From NCBI GenBank assembly GCA_030446715.1, contig JAUJMU010000012.1, positions 135,718 through 199,717 on the forward strand: a DNA stretch of 64,000 bases, in the 5' to 3' direction. The notes below the pieces were generated by a model. That model was not told where the DNA came from, made no database searches, and saw only the letters and a program-made list of their open reading frames with translations. The translations under genes and the position numbers were made by a program. Origin of the DNA: Cytophagales bacterium. Lineage in GTDB: Bacteria; Bacteroidota; Bacteroidia; Cytophagales; 172606-1. The stretch's first letter is position 1. Each line of letters begins with the position of its first letter. Below, piece by piece: positions 36,746 through 45,791 of the stretch.

Positions 36746-37197
36746 ATGAAAGCTATCCTTTTTACAATTGCCTTCAGCCTGCTGCCGCAGCACTGCTTTG
36801 TTCAGCCAAATCCGGGTATTATGGAGAAAAATACTTTAACCGTGGAGGTGCACAGCCTCCGGAATGAAAAGGGCACCGTGCGGCTTACCCTTTCCAGTCA
36901 GCCGACGGCTTCCCGACAGAAGTATCGAAAGCCTTCCGGAAGGCCAGCGGAAAAGTCCGGAACGGTAATTGTACCCTTATGCTGGAAAATATGCCCCCGG
37001 GTGAATATGCCATTTCGCTGCTGCACGACGAAAACGACAACGAAAAAATGGATACCGGGCTGATGGGAATTCCGAAGGAGGGTTACGGTGCTTCCAACGA
37101 TGCCAAAGTCACATTTGGCCCGCCAAAGTTTGCGGATGCCCGGTTTCCTCTTACTCAGAACCAGACTACGATCCGGATCAAAATGCGGTATATGTAG
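36746..37197 (+). CDS. DUF2141 domain exported protein, broken by one one-base deletion
   Basis: Start at MKAILFTIAFSLLPQHCF, a signal peptide. The mature part begins LTVEVHSLRNEKGTVRLTL; one base missing near 36902-36903 breaks the frame, and its restoration gives DGFPTEVSKAFRKASGKVRN, CTLMLENMPPGEYAISLLHDENDNEKMDTGLMGIPKEGYGAS. This is the full DUF2141 pattern (150 residues). A small periplasmic or outer-membrane associated beta domain of unknown function. It is transcribed divergently from the GDSL gene. Confidence 0.8.
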
Positions 37198-37340
37198 GGG
37201 GAGAAGGGAGAAACGATGGGGAAAAGTCAGAAGAGTAAGTCAGACCTTGCATGCTGGTTTGAACTGGTATCACAGTCAGGTGAGCATAAAACCCAAGGCT
37301 GCTTGTCTTACCGCTCCGCGGCCTTTCTGCCCCTTGATTC

Positions 37341-38609
37341 TTAGTCCTCACTTTCTACTCCCCGCGTTTCAGTCCTGTGCCTGTTTTCTGCCTGTTCACG
37401 CGTGAGTGCAGCCGGATGGCTGGCTTCATCGGGGACGGTGTTGAGAATGATCCGGAAGGTAGTTCCCTTGCCCTGCTCGGATTGCTTTACGTAAATTTTT
37501 CCCTTGTGGTAATTTTCAACTATACGTTTGGCTAGTGTCAGGCCGAGGCCCCATCCCCGTTTTTTGGTGCTGAAGCCGGGCTCGAATATCCGCTGAAGGT
37601 TTTGCTTGGCGATGCCCTTTCCCGTATCGGTGATGTCAATGACCAGTTTGTGCTGTTGCCCCTGACGAAGGTGAATCCGGATTTCACCCGAGCCGCTCAT
37701 GGCGTCCACGGCGTTTTTGCATAGGTTTTCAATCACCCAGTCAAAAAGGTTACGGTTAATGAACACACCCGGCAGGTTCTCACTCTCTGTGGTTATGTAA
37801 ATCTTCACTTTCTGAGAGATACGCCGCTGCAGATACACCACCATCCGCTGGATCATGGGCAGTACATTTTCTTCTTTCAGCGTTGGCACTGATCCGATGT
37901 TGGAAAACCGGGCCGTGATCATTTCGAGCCGCTCCACGTCCTTCTCCAGCTCAGGGATCACCTCGTCGTCCGCAAACCGGGGATCCGATTTGAAATATTC
38001 AATCCATGCCATCAGGGAGGAAAGCGGCGTACCCAGCTGGTGGGCAGTTTCCTTGGCGAGTCCGACCCACACCCGGTTCTGTTCGGCTTTGCGGGAGTAG
38101 CTGAAGGCCAGATAGCCAAGCAGCACGAAAACGCCGATCACACTCAGCTGAATATAAGGGTAATAGCGGAGTTGGGTGATCAGGTAGGAGTTGCTGTAGT
38201 AGATGTAGTTGGTTTCGCCGTAATTGACCACAATGGGTGGATGCTCCTCTTTCATCTTCCCCAGTTCGCGGCGCAGAATCTCCTGTTCGCGTTCCCGGGA
38301 GACCCCTTCCGGAATCTTCACGTTGCGGCTCGCCTGAATCTCCCCGGCGCTGTTGACCAGAATCACCGGAAAAATTTCATTGGCCCGGCTGATCTCCTGA
38401 AAAACAAAGTTTGTCTCCTCGCTGGTGTTTTCATTCACCAGAAACTGCTGTGATTTTACGAACAGTTCGATCTGCTGCCGCTCCCGCTGATCGAGCTGGC
38501 GCACCAGAAAATCAGTATAAAATACTGAGCAGCTACCGATCAGCAACGCAATCAGGAACACGATGACCTTGTACTGCGAATTGGCGGTATAGATATTGAT
38601 GAAGGGCAC
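37341..38609 (-). CDS. membrane sensor histidine kinase (HQLGTP type)
   Basis: A 422-residue kinase: membrane helix about 14-34, a periplasmic sensor of about 110 residues, a second helix about 151-170, then a kinase core. The phospho-accepting box is ETAHQLGTPLSSLMAW with His190, a variant of the usual HEIRTP seen in a Bacteroidota subgroup. ATPase boxes: WVIENLCKNAVDAM (N), DITDTGKGIA (G1), GWGLGLTLAKRI (G2). No response regulator is adjacent. It is divergent from hemA, 134 bases apart. Confidence 0.9.
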   Translation of the reverse strand: MPFINIYTANSQYKVIVFLIALLIGSCSVFYTDFLVRQLDQRERQQIELFVKSQQFLVNENTSEETNFVFQEISRANEIFPVILVNSAGEIQASRNVKIPEGVSREREQEILRRELGKMKEEHPPIVVNYGETNYIYYSNSYLITQLRYYPYIQLSVIGVFVLLGYLAFSYSRKAEQNRVWVGLAKETAHQLGTPLSSLMAWIEYFKSDPRFADDEVIPELEKDVERLEMITARFSNIGSVPTLKEENVLPMIQRMVVYLQRRISQKVKIYITTESENLPGVFINRNLFDWVIENLCKNAVDAMSGSGEIRIHLRQGQQHKLVIDITDTGKGIAKQNLQRIFEPGFSTKKRGWGLGLTLAKRIVENYHKGKIYVKQSEQGKGTTFRIILNTVPDEASHPAALTREQAENRHRTETRGVESED

Positions 38610-38704
38610 GCTGCAACTTATTTTGAATGAATATAAATAACGAAAAAGTGATGAAAGGCAACTTTTAGGATGATTTTTGCTTTACTTATTAGGGAGATGG
38701 ATGT

Positions 38705-38712
38705 TAATTTTG
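38705..38712 (+). promoter_or_regulatory. probable -7 element of the hemA promoter
   Basis: The octamer taattttg matches TAnnTTTG and lies 31 bases before the hemA ATG. No ttg stands at the expected -33 spacing (nearest is 25 bases upstream), so the call is tentative. Confidence 0.4.
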
Positions 38713-38743
38713 CAATAGAATACAATACTACAGCCATACAACT

Positions 38744-40015
38744 ATGCATCAGCAATTTAAGGCTTTAAGTATATCATATAAAACGGCACCCGTACAGGTA
38801 CGGGAGAGAATCTCGCTGGGTGAAGAGGACACCAGAAGTCTGCTTTCCCAGATCCGGAAGGTGCTTGATATACAGGAGCTATTGATTCTTTCCACGTGCA
38901 ACCGTACTGAAGTTTATTACGCTGCTCCTGAAGACAAGAGCACTGATATCATCAAACTCATCTGTCTGCAAAAGGGTTTATCCGAGACCGAACAGTATGC
39001 GCCTTATTTTGAGCTTTTCACCAGTCACAACGAAGCAGTAACCCGTTTATTTGAAGTTTGCCTCGGTTTGCATTCGCAGGTGACCGGCGACATGCAGATT
39101 GCCAACCAGTCGAAGCAGGCCTACCAGTGGGCGGCAGATATGGGTCTTGCCGGTCCCTTCCTGCACCGGCTCATGCACGCCATCTTTTTCGCCAACAAGC
39201 GGGTGGTTCAGGAAACCAGTTTCCGGGATGGTGCCGCTTCGGTTTCATATGCCGCTGTTGAGTTGCTGGAAGAACTGACTGAAGGCATGCCATGCCCCAG
39301 CGTACTGGTGGTTGGCCTTGGTGAGGTCGGCGCTGACGTGTGCCGTAACCTTGCGGGTAAGCGTAACTTTTCCGTAACCCTCACCAACCGTACCGGCTCC
39401 AAAGCCGATGCCCTTGCTGCGGAGCATAACTTGTCGGTTCTGCCTTTTGAGAAGGTGTGGGAAGGCATGCCCCGCTACGATGTGGTGATCTGTTCGGTAG
39501 CCGCTGAAAAGCCATTCATCAGCCGGCAAGCCGTGCAGAAGATGAACATTTTGTCCTACAAATATTTCATTGACCTTTCCGTTCCACGCAGCGTTGAATC
39601 ATCCGTAGACGAACTGCCCGGCGCACTGGTATACAATATTGACTACATTCAGGCAAAAGCTTCGGCTGCCCTGCAGAAGCGGATGGAGTCGGTGCCGCAC
39701 GTACATGAGATCATTGCGCAGGCCATATTTGAGTTCAATGACTGGAGCCGGGAAACAGCCGTATCCCCGACCATCCACAAGCTGAAGAATGCCCTCGAGC
39801 AGATCCGGCAGGAAGAACTGGCCCGTCACCTGAAAGGCATGTCTGCCGCTGAAATGCTGAAGGTAGAACAGATCACGAAGGGGATGATGCAGAAGATCAT
39901 CAAGTTGCCGGTGCTGCAACTGAAAGCCGCCTGCAAGCGCGGCGAAGCTGAAACCCTGATCGACGTGCTCAATGATCTTTTCGATCTGGAGAAACAGCCG
40001 GAAAGGACTGTATAA
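38744..40015 (+). CDS. hemA: glutamyl-tRNA reductase
   Basis: A 423-residue enzyme, first committed step of C5 tetrapyrrole synthesis: Glu-tRNA + NADPH to glutamate-1-semialdehyde. The catalytic domain has ILSTCNRTEVYY with nucleophilic Cys52 and SQVTGDMQIANQSKQAYQWA. The NADPH domain has SVLVVGLGEVGADVCRNLAGK and FIDLSVPRSVESSVDELPG. The C-terminal dimerisation helix ends normally. Length is typical. It is followed by a 26-bp perfect bidirectional terminator; no other hem gene is adjacent. Confidence 0.96.
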   Translation: MHQQFKALSISYKTAPVQVRERISLGEEDTRSLLSQIRKVLDIQELLILSTCNRTEVYYAAPEDKSTDIIKLICLQKGLSETEQYAPYFELFTSHNEAVTRLFEVCLGLHSQVTGDMQIANQSKQAYQWAADMGLAGPFLHRLMHAIFFANKRVVQETSFRDGAASVSYAAVELLEELTEGMPCPSVLVVGLGEVGADVCRNLAGKRNFSVTLTNRTGSKADALAAEHNLSVLPFEKVWEGMPRYDVVICSVAAEKPFISRQAVQKMNILSYKYFIDLSVPRSVESSVDELPGALVYNIDYIQAKASAALQKRMESVPHVHEIIAQAIFEFNDWSRETAVSPTIHKLKNALEQIRQEELARHLKGMSAAEMLKVEQITKGMMQKIIKLPVLQLKAACKRGEAETLIDVLNDLFDLEKQPERTV

Positions 40016-40024
40016 AGCATTGTA

Positions 40025-40082
40025 GTTATAAACACAAAGAGAAAGGTGGCTTTTGGGCCACCTTTCTCTTTGTGTTTATAAC
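40025..40082. terminator. bidirectional terminator with 26-bp perfect arms
   Basis: Arms 40025-40050 and 40057-40082, loop ttttgg. The stem contains gagaaaggtggc and its complement. It separates hemA (+) from the membrane-protein operon (-) and starts only nine bases after the hemA stop. Confidence 0.9.
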
Positions 40083-40137
40083 GGATAAAAACAGGACAGA
40101 AATTCATTTTTCCGGTCTCCCGTCACCTCTTCTCCGG

Positions 40138-41292
40138 CTAATAACTGCTTCCCGAGCCGCCACCGCCAAATTGCCCGCCGCCAAATGCGTTTTCCCCAAC
40201 CGGGGCAGCCTGAGCAGGCGCAGCAAAGGTCTGGTTGATGACCAGCGTTTCCAGTTCCAGTCCCTCTTCCTCCTCCGCTTCCTGGATATACGTGAAGGGA
40301 AGGTTTCCTTTCTTCAGGTAGCGGATGGTAAAGAAGGCAAAGGCAACCAGAACGGCACCGGCCAGCGTGACAGCCAGTTGGGTATGACCCAGGCTGAAAT
40401 AAAACCTGAAGGTAAATACCGCCACGGCTACCAGCAGCAAACCGCACCTGAGCAGGATCCGGTTCCGCTTCCGGAGGCCAAAGTATACATACACAACCGG
40501 AACCACGGCCGTAAAGACGTAGAATACAAGAGACAGGGGTACCTGCTTTTCCCCAAACAAGGCATTACTCCCTTCACGGATCACAAAATAATTTCCGCAG
40601 GCATAAAATGTTACCAGGCAAAGGACTTCCAGCCATTCCGTGCATTCTTCCCACAGCCGGAAACAGGCCTGTTTGCGGATATGAAGCACCGCGGAATATC
40701 CCGCACCGGCAAACAGCATTCCCCCGAAAGGCAGCACGAGTCGGGCACTGTTACCCATTTTCAGCATGAGCAGAAAAAGAATGGCAAAAACACCAACAAA
40801 AGCCAAAGCTGCTACCAGTTTATCCGTGTAGCGCACAGCGGCAGCAGCCAACAGGGGCAAGGCAAGGGTGAGGCTGAGAAGAGAGCTGTCAAAAGTGGAG
40901 AAAGTCAGGCAAAGGCCGCTGATTGTTGAGCCTAAGCCCAAGTAAAGCATTGCGTCATCGAGGCCGGACCGGTAATGGTGCATTTCCCTGATTGCATATT
41001 CCAGAGCAGCCAATGTGCCGACGCCGAAAAACAACAGGAGAATGCCGGCTGCCCTTTCATTGGTGAATATACCTGCTGCTATGGAAAGCAGGCCGAATGC
41101 ACTACAGACCAGTACCCAACAGAAGATTCCAAGGCCAATCCGGACAAACACATTCGGAGTATAAAAGCCTGCAGGGTAAACGTCAAAGATTGCCCGAAGC
41201 TGTGCATCCGTAATCAATTCTTTTTTATTCCATTGGGCAGCCTGCCTGCGTACCTGCAAGGCGGCGAGCCACTGATTTGAATAGGCAATCAT
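40138..41292 (-). CDS. polytopic membrane protein, partner of DUF2157 protein
   Basis: A 384-residue protein with about ten hydrophobic helices after a basic N-terminal stretch (QVRRQAAQWNKKELITDAQLRAIFDVY). The C-terminal tail is soluble, acidic (EAEEEEGLELE), and ends in FGGGQFGGGGSGSSY. I do not recognise a named family with certainty; DUF4401-like proteins have this position next to DUF2157 genes. The start overlaps the upstream DUF2157 stop by four bases, so the two are translationally coupled and may form a complex. Confidence 0.75.
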   Translation of the reverse strand: MIAYSNQWLAALQVRRQAAQWNKKELITDAQLRAIFDVYPAGFYTPNVFVRIGLGIFCWVLVCSAFGLLSIAAGIFTNERAAGILLLFFGVGTLAALEYAIREMHHYRSGLDDAMLYLGLGSTISGLCLTFSTFDSSLLSLTLALPLLAAAAVRYTDKLVAALAFVGVFAILFLLMLKMGNSARLVLPFGGMLFAGAGYSAVLHIRKQACFRLWEECTEWLEVLCLVTFYACGNYFVIREGSNALFGEKQVPLSLVFYVFTAVVPVVYVYFGLRKRNRILLRCGLLLVAVAVFTFRFYFSLGHTQLAVTLAGAVLVAFAFFTIRYLKKGNLPFTYIQEAEEEEGLELETLVINQTFAAPAQAAPVGENAFGGGQFGGGGSGSSY

Positions 41293-42250
41293 TTGTGGGG
41301 CAGGGAAAGGATTTTTTTGTAACGGACAAGAAACCAGATCACTCCGGCACAGGAGAAGAAAAAATAGTATAAGGCAAGTACAGACTGGAAAGCTTCGAGT
41401 TGAAATATCAGATAGCTGAGTCCCCAGTAAGCATACACAACCGCCACAATAAGGAAGTAAAAGGATTGTTCGCGGCGGGCATACATTACGAAGGCGGCCG
41501 TGATCAGCGCCAGAAACGGCGCAAAAAGCCAGCCCATTTCCAGCACCGTCAGTCCGGCGATGCAGGATACGAACAGGATGTGAACGCCGAAGTTGAGATA
41601 AGTGAAGTCAAAGTGCTTCTTGATGTTGCGGGAATTCAGGTAGAAAGTCGCTGCGGTGAGCAGGAAGCCGAGGAGCAGCCCGGTAAAGATGAGCCGGTCG
41701 CCCGAAAAGTCATTGTCCCGCAGGAGCGAAATGGGCGTGACCGATAGCCCAACCCATGAGGCCAGTGCCGTAATGGCCAGCGACAGCACGCCCCGGTGAT
41801 CGAAAAAGTAGGCTGCCGCAAAAAAAGCACCATCGGAATGAAGGTAGCCAGGCCATATTTCTCCCCGAAAATATTGTACTGGTACTGCAGGTAGCCCTCA
41901 AGAATCAGGAAAGTAAGGCAACTCAGCAAAAGGGCATAATCATAGAAGGGCGAAACGCTTTCCGTCTTTTGGGGCGAATAGGGTACCCGGTGGAGCCACG
42001 CATACGTAAAGCTGCCCGCGCAGACCAGGGCAATAGCCGCAATGATTGCCCCGTGCCCGATATGACCGAGGTTCAGCCAGATCAGCCAGCCGAGCCCGGC
42101 ATTGAGCAACAGCACACCCAGATACAGAATTGTCTTCAACTCCCAGTGCAACGAAAAAAGAGAGAGCAAATGGTGGGAAATGATTTTACCGGTTTGTCCG
42201 TGGGTAATCAGACCCCTGGTCTCCAGTTCTTGCAGAATATGTACTTTCAT
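41289..42250 (-). CDS. DUF2157-type membrane protein, broken by one one-base deletion
   Basis: MKVHILQELETRGLITHGQTGKIISHHL is the short cytoplasmic helix pair that starts DUF2157 proteins, followed by multiple membrane helices. The frame breaks in an A7 run (41820-41826 on +); one extra base restores IPMVLFFAAAYFFDHRGVLSLAITALASW and runs to the stop at 41289 without another problem. The corrected product is about 320 residues with eight or nine helices. The function of the family is unknown. First gene of a two-gene operon. Confidence 0.75.
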
Positions 42251-42424
42251 CGTTGATAATCAGCAGATAATAGTGCGCTAAAATGCAGTTTTCAGGGCAT
42301 GTTTGCAATAAGTAAACCAGGAAGCCTTGTAAGGGTAATGAAATAGGAGAAAAGCAGAGTTTTACGATTCTCTTGCTCATTCGGTGAGCATTTGCCAAAT
42401 TGAAGCCGTAAGTTTCCATTTGTT

Positions 42425-43378
42425 ATGAAAATCAGAAAAGCTGTGATAACCGCCGCCGCCCGCGGCGAAAGATTATATCCCGTAGCCGACACCGTTCAGA
42501 AGGCAATGCTGCCCGTGGTGGATACCGACGGGCTGCACAAACCGATCCTGCAGATCATTGCGGAAGAAGCGTTTGCGGGAGGTATCGAGGAAATATGCGT
42601 GGTGTGTGCACCCGGCGACGGGCCCCGGTACCTGCAGGCTTTCCAGTCGCTGCGGGACAATCTGATGCAGTCTTACCAAGGGAGTGACTGGGCAAGGGCG
42701 CAGGCTACTCAGGTGGATCATCTCCTCAGCCGCCTCCAGTTTGTGGAGCAGTCCGAGCCGCTGGGGTACGGCCATGCCGTGTATTGTGCCCGGCCGTTTG
42801 TGGGAGAAGAGCCGCTCCTGCTCTTGCTCGGCGACTACCTGTACTTGTCTGCCGTACCGGGTAAACGGTGTGCGCAGCAACTGATAGACCTTGCCATGCA
42901 GGCCGGGTGTTCGGTTTCGGCCGTAAACCCGACTCCCGAACACCTGATCAGCCGGTACGGCACCCTTACGGGCAAGCACCAGGCCGGTACGCCGGGCATT
43001 TACCAGATCGAGAAAATCATAGAAAAACCCTCTCTCAGCCTTGCCGAAATCGAATTGCACACGCCTGGGCTGCGACGGGGCTACTACCTGTGCTTCTTCG
43101 GTATGCATGTACTGATGCCTTCAGTGTTTGGGATACTTCAGGATCATTCTGTAGTGAACGGAAAGATGCTGCCGCTGACTCCGTCGCTGCAAAAGCTGGC
43201 GGAGCGGGAAAAATACCTTGCGCTGGAGGTAAAAGGCAACCGGTACGACATCAGCAAGAAGTTCGGCTGGCTACAGGCGCAGGTAGGCCTTGGCCTTGCC
43301 GGACAAGCCAACCACGAAACGCTGACGACTCTTGTCGAGATGCTGGCTGAAGCCAATCAGCGGCACGAAAGGCAATAA
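42425..43378 (+). CDS. UTP-glucose-1-phosphate uridylyltransferase-like nucleotidyltransferase
   Basis: A 317-residue GT-A-fold nucleotidyltransferase. The N-terminus KAVITAAARGERLYPVADTVQKAMLPVVD aligns with the GalU block AAGxGTRxLPxT-KxxPKEMLPVVD, but the GxGTR loop is replaced by ARGER. EPLGYGHAVYCARPFVGEEPLLLLLGDYLY is the sugar/nucleotide-Asp region, and IEKIIEKPS is also GalU-like. The enzyme would make UDP-glucose or a related NDP-sugar; substitution in the loop makes the exact nucleotide uncertain. Solitary gene, about 50 bases upstream of which begins the long AT-rich leader shared with the divergent DUF2157 operon. Confidence 0.8.
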   Translation: MKIRKAVITAAARGERLYPVADTVQKAMLPVVDTDGLHKPILQIIAEEAFAGGIEEICVVCAPGDGPRYLQAFQSLRDNLMQSYQGSDWARAQATQVDHLLSRLQFVEQSEPLGYGHAVYCARPFVGEEPLLLLLGDYLYLSAVPGKRCAQQLIDLAMQAGCSVSAVNPTPEHLISRYGTLTGKHQAGTPGIYQIEKIIEKPSLSLAEIELHTPGLRRGYYLCFFGMHVLMPSVFGILQDHSVVNGKMLPLTPSLQKLAEREKYLALEVKGNRYDISKKFGWLQAQVGLGLAGQANHETLTTLVEMLAEANQRHERQ

Positions 43379-43603
43379 CAGCCTGCCTGTCGGCTGGAAC
43401 AGCTCACTTTGTGAATCAAGATCGGGTGTTTTGGGGAAGCCATTCATCCGTTCTTAACAAGGAAATCCGGATACATATGCCTTTGTTCAAAACAATCTTT
43501 TTGAAGGACCCCGAGAGGGAATAGTCATCTGCTTTGCAGATTAGATTATACCATTAAAAGAATCAAAAAATATCTTTTTTGTCGGATAAACTGACAACCC
43601 CTC

Positions 43604-44692
43604 ATGAGAAATACTACTTTTTTCCCCTTGCTCCTCCTTTTTGTATGCACTGTGGCTTCCGCTCAGGTAACGACCAAATCCCGCAAACCAGCCGTCCGGA
43701 AAGATCAGGCAAGGCAGAAGCCTCCCGACAATACAGCAATGCTCCGTGCGGCCCGGTCCTTCATGACCACACTTTCCCCGGAACAACGGAAGAAGGCTTC
43801 GTACCCATTTGAGGACGAAGAACGATTCAACTGGCACTTCATTCCCCGTGACCGCATGGGCGTCCCCCTGCGCGATATGAACGAAGACCAGCGAAAAACC
43901 GCCATGAACCTGCTGCGTACGGCCATGAGCGAGCAGGGAATGGGCAAGGCGAAGGAAATCATGGATATGGAGGTAATCCTGAAGGCGCTGGAAGGCCTGC
44001 CGCCGGAGAACGACCGTCGTCATCCGGAGAAGTACTACTTCACCCTGTTTGGTACACCATCCGAACAGGATGCCTGGGGCTGGCGCGTGGAGGGGCACCA
44101 TCTTTCGCTCAATTTTACTTCAGCAACGGGCAGGGTAGTCGCCGAAACGCCGGCATTTATGGGTTCCAATCCGGCGATTGTGCCATCCGGGCCGCAGAAG
44201 GGCAAGCAGATCCTGAAGCGGGAGGCCGATATGGGTTTTGCACTCGTCAACAGTTTTACGCCGGAGCAACTGAAGAAGGTAATTATCATGGAAGTGGCAC
44301 CCAACGAGCTTGTAACCAGTAACAGCCGCAAGGCCATGATGAAGGAACCGGAGGGAATCCATTATTCCGAGATGACGCCGGACCAGCAGAAGATGCTCCG
44401 GGAATTGCTGGAGCTTTACCTGCAGAACTATCAGAAGGAACTGGCCGATGCCCTGCGCTGGAAGGTGGAAAAGGCAGGCATGGACCAACTGCACTTTGCC
44501 TGGGCGGGCGTCCGGGTGCAGGAAATCGGCAAGGCGCATTACTACCGCATCCACAGCCCGGTGATCCTGATTGAGTACGACAATTCCCAGAACGACGCCA
44601 ATCACGTACACACCGTTATCCGCGACCTCACCGACGATTTCGGCGAGGATAGCCTCCGGGAACATTATCTGAAACACAAACACGGCAAATAA
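43604..44692 (+). CDS. DUF3500 domain exported protein
   Basis: A 362-residue protein with signal peptide (MRNTTFFPLLLLFVCTVASA-QV). The mature part matches DUF3500: LSPEQRKKASYPFEDEERFNWHFIP, MNEDQRKTAMNLLRTAMSEQG, YYFTLFGTPSEQDAWGWRVEGHHLSLNFT, AETPAFMGSNPA, AWAGVRVQEIGKAHYYRIHSPVILIEYDNSQNDANHVHTV. The conserved His and Asn residues in GHHLSLN and DANHVHTV suggest a metal or catalytic site, but no activity is established. Monocistronic; terminator at 44906. Confidence 0.88.
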   Translation: MRNTTFFPLLLLFVCTVASAQVTTKSRKPAVRKDQARQKPPDNTAMLRAARSFMTTLSPEQRKKASYPFEDEERFNWHFIPRDRMGVPLRDMNEDQRKTAMNLLRTAMSEQGMGKAKEIMDMEVILKALEGLPPENDRRHPEKYYFTLFGTPSEQDAWGWRVEGHHLSLNFTSATGRVVAETPAFMGSNPAIVPSGPQKGKQILKREADMGFALVNSFTPEQLKKVIIMEVAPNELVTSNSRKAMMKEPEGIHYSEMTPDQQKMLRELLELYLQNYQKELADALRWKVEKAGMDQLHFAWAGVRVQEIGKAHYYRIHSPVILIEYDNSQNDANHVHTVIRDLTDDFGEDSLREHYLKHKHGK

Positions 44693-44905
44693 GAGGATGC
44701 AACGCTGGAAAGGAAACAAAAGCCGGTCAATTCCGGGACTTATAAAGGTTTTTAAGTAAGTGGGCGAAATTTATCTGGCATTATGAAGTCAAGCTTTTTG
44801 CTTAAAACGGTCTGACAGTCAGCGCCTTGCCTTGACATTGAGAATCTGAAATTCACAATTCAAAATCGCGCAGCTGCTTAATGCTCTTTTAATCCAGGCA
44901 AAATT

Positions 44906-44950
44906 AAAAGCAAGGGACCTGTAAAAATGATTTACAGGTCCCTTGCTTTT
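44906..44950. terminator. bidirectional terminator with 20-bp perfect arms
   Basis: Arms 44906-44925 (aaaagcaagggacctgtaaa) and 44931-44950 with a five-base loop, flanked by A- and T-runs. It lies between the DUF3500 gene (+) and the lipoprotein gene (-). Confidence 0.85.
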
Positions 44951-44976
44951 ATCCACAAACCGGAGCAGTCTGGTTG

Positions 44977-45554
44977 TCAATCGGCCACGCTGTAGCTCAG
45001 GTTGGTAAAGGTACCGGCCGTAATGGTCACTTTTTCACTATCCGTCATGCTGTCAGCTGCAAAGGAGAAAGTACCCGATATGGTTTTTCTGGCTGCATCG
45101 CAGGAGGTAACTATAATCTGGCCTTCTCCCTCATTGGGACTGGAGGTGTAAATTTTCTGGGCCACCAGCATGGTATACATGCCCACCGCAGCTTTTACCG
45201 GCGTGCCCGACTGATAATCCGGCGGCAGATTCAGGAAAACATTGGTATGGTAAGTATCCGGCTTGATGCCGTCGCCCTGAATGCCCGAAGACGGGTCACT
45301 GACGGACAATGTAAGGGTGGTGCCGTCCAACGCAATGGCGCTGATGTCGAGCCGCTTACCCGTGTACGCGGAACTGCTCATGCGGCTCAGGCGGTTGGTG
45401 AATCTGGAAGCACTCCAGTTATTATTATCCACTTTGCAATCCATAGAGGCGGGCCTGCTGTCGGGACCAGGTTCCTTTTCCTGACCACACGCAGCAAAGA
45501 GCAGTAAGGCAGGTAAAACAACAAACAGACTTTTCAGACTTGAAGTACGGTCAT
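44977..45554 (-). CDS. DUF6252-like lipoprotein (start region uncertain)
   Basis: A lipoprotein signal LKSLFVVLPALLLFAACG leads to a beta-rich domain (MDCKVDNNNWSAS, SRMSSSAYTGKRLDISAIALDGTTLTLSVSD, GEGQIIVTSCDAARKTISGTFSF, ITAGTFTNLSY). Such proteins bind or display at the cell surface; function unknown. In the open frame the only ATG is at 45702, 65 residues before the cysteine and inside the intergenic region. The ATG at 45554 gives MTVLQ and would join the signal peptide if one base were missing just after it, so a one-base deletion near 45540 is likely. Divergent from the TonB-receptor gene. Confidence 0.65.
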
Positions 45555-45791
45555 GGTGGAAGGGGAGTAGACCTCCACGCCCGGCAAAAATGAAATCATT
45601 ACGTGGAAGTGTATTTTTAATAAACCCCCTTTTCTTTCCGGAGTAGGTTTGGGTGGGGAATAGAAGTGACTGTCCCTTTTTTACCGGTGAAATGCGCAGC
45701 AACTTTGGGTAAAAGAGAAAACATGCCGTTCTGCCATTTTTGCCGGATGAACATGTAACACCGCATCTGCCATTCTAGCCCTGCTCACACC

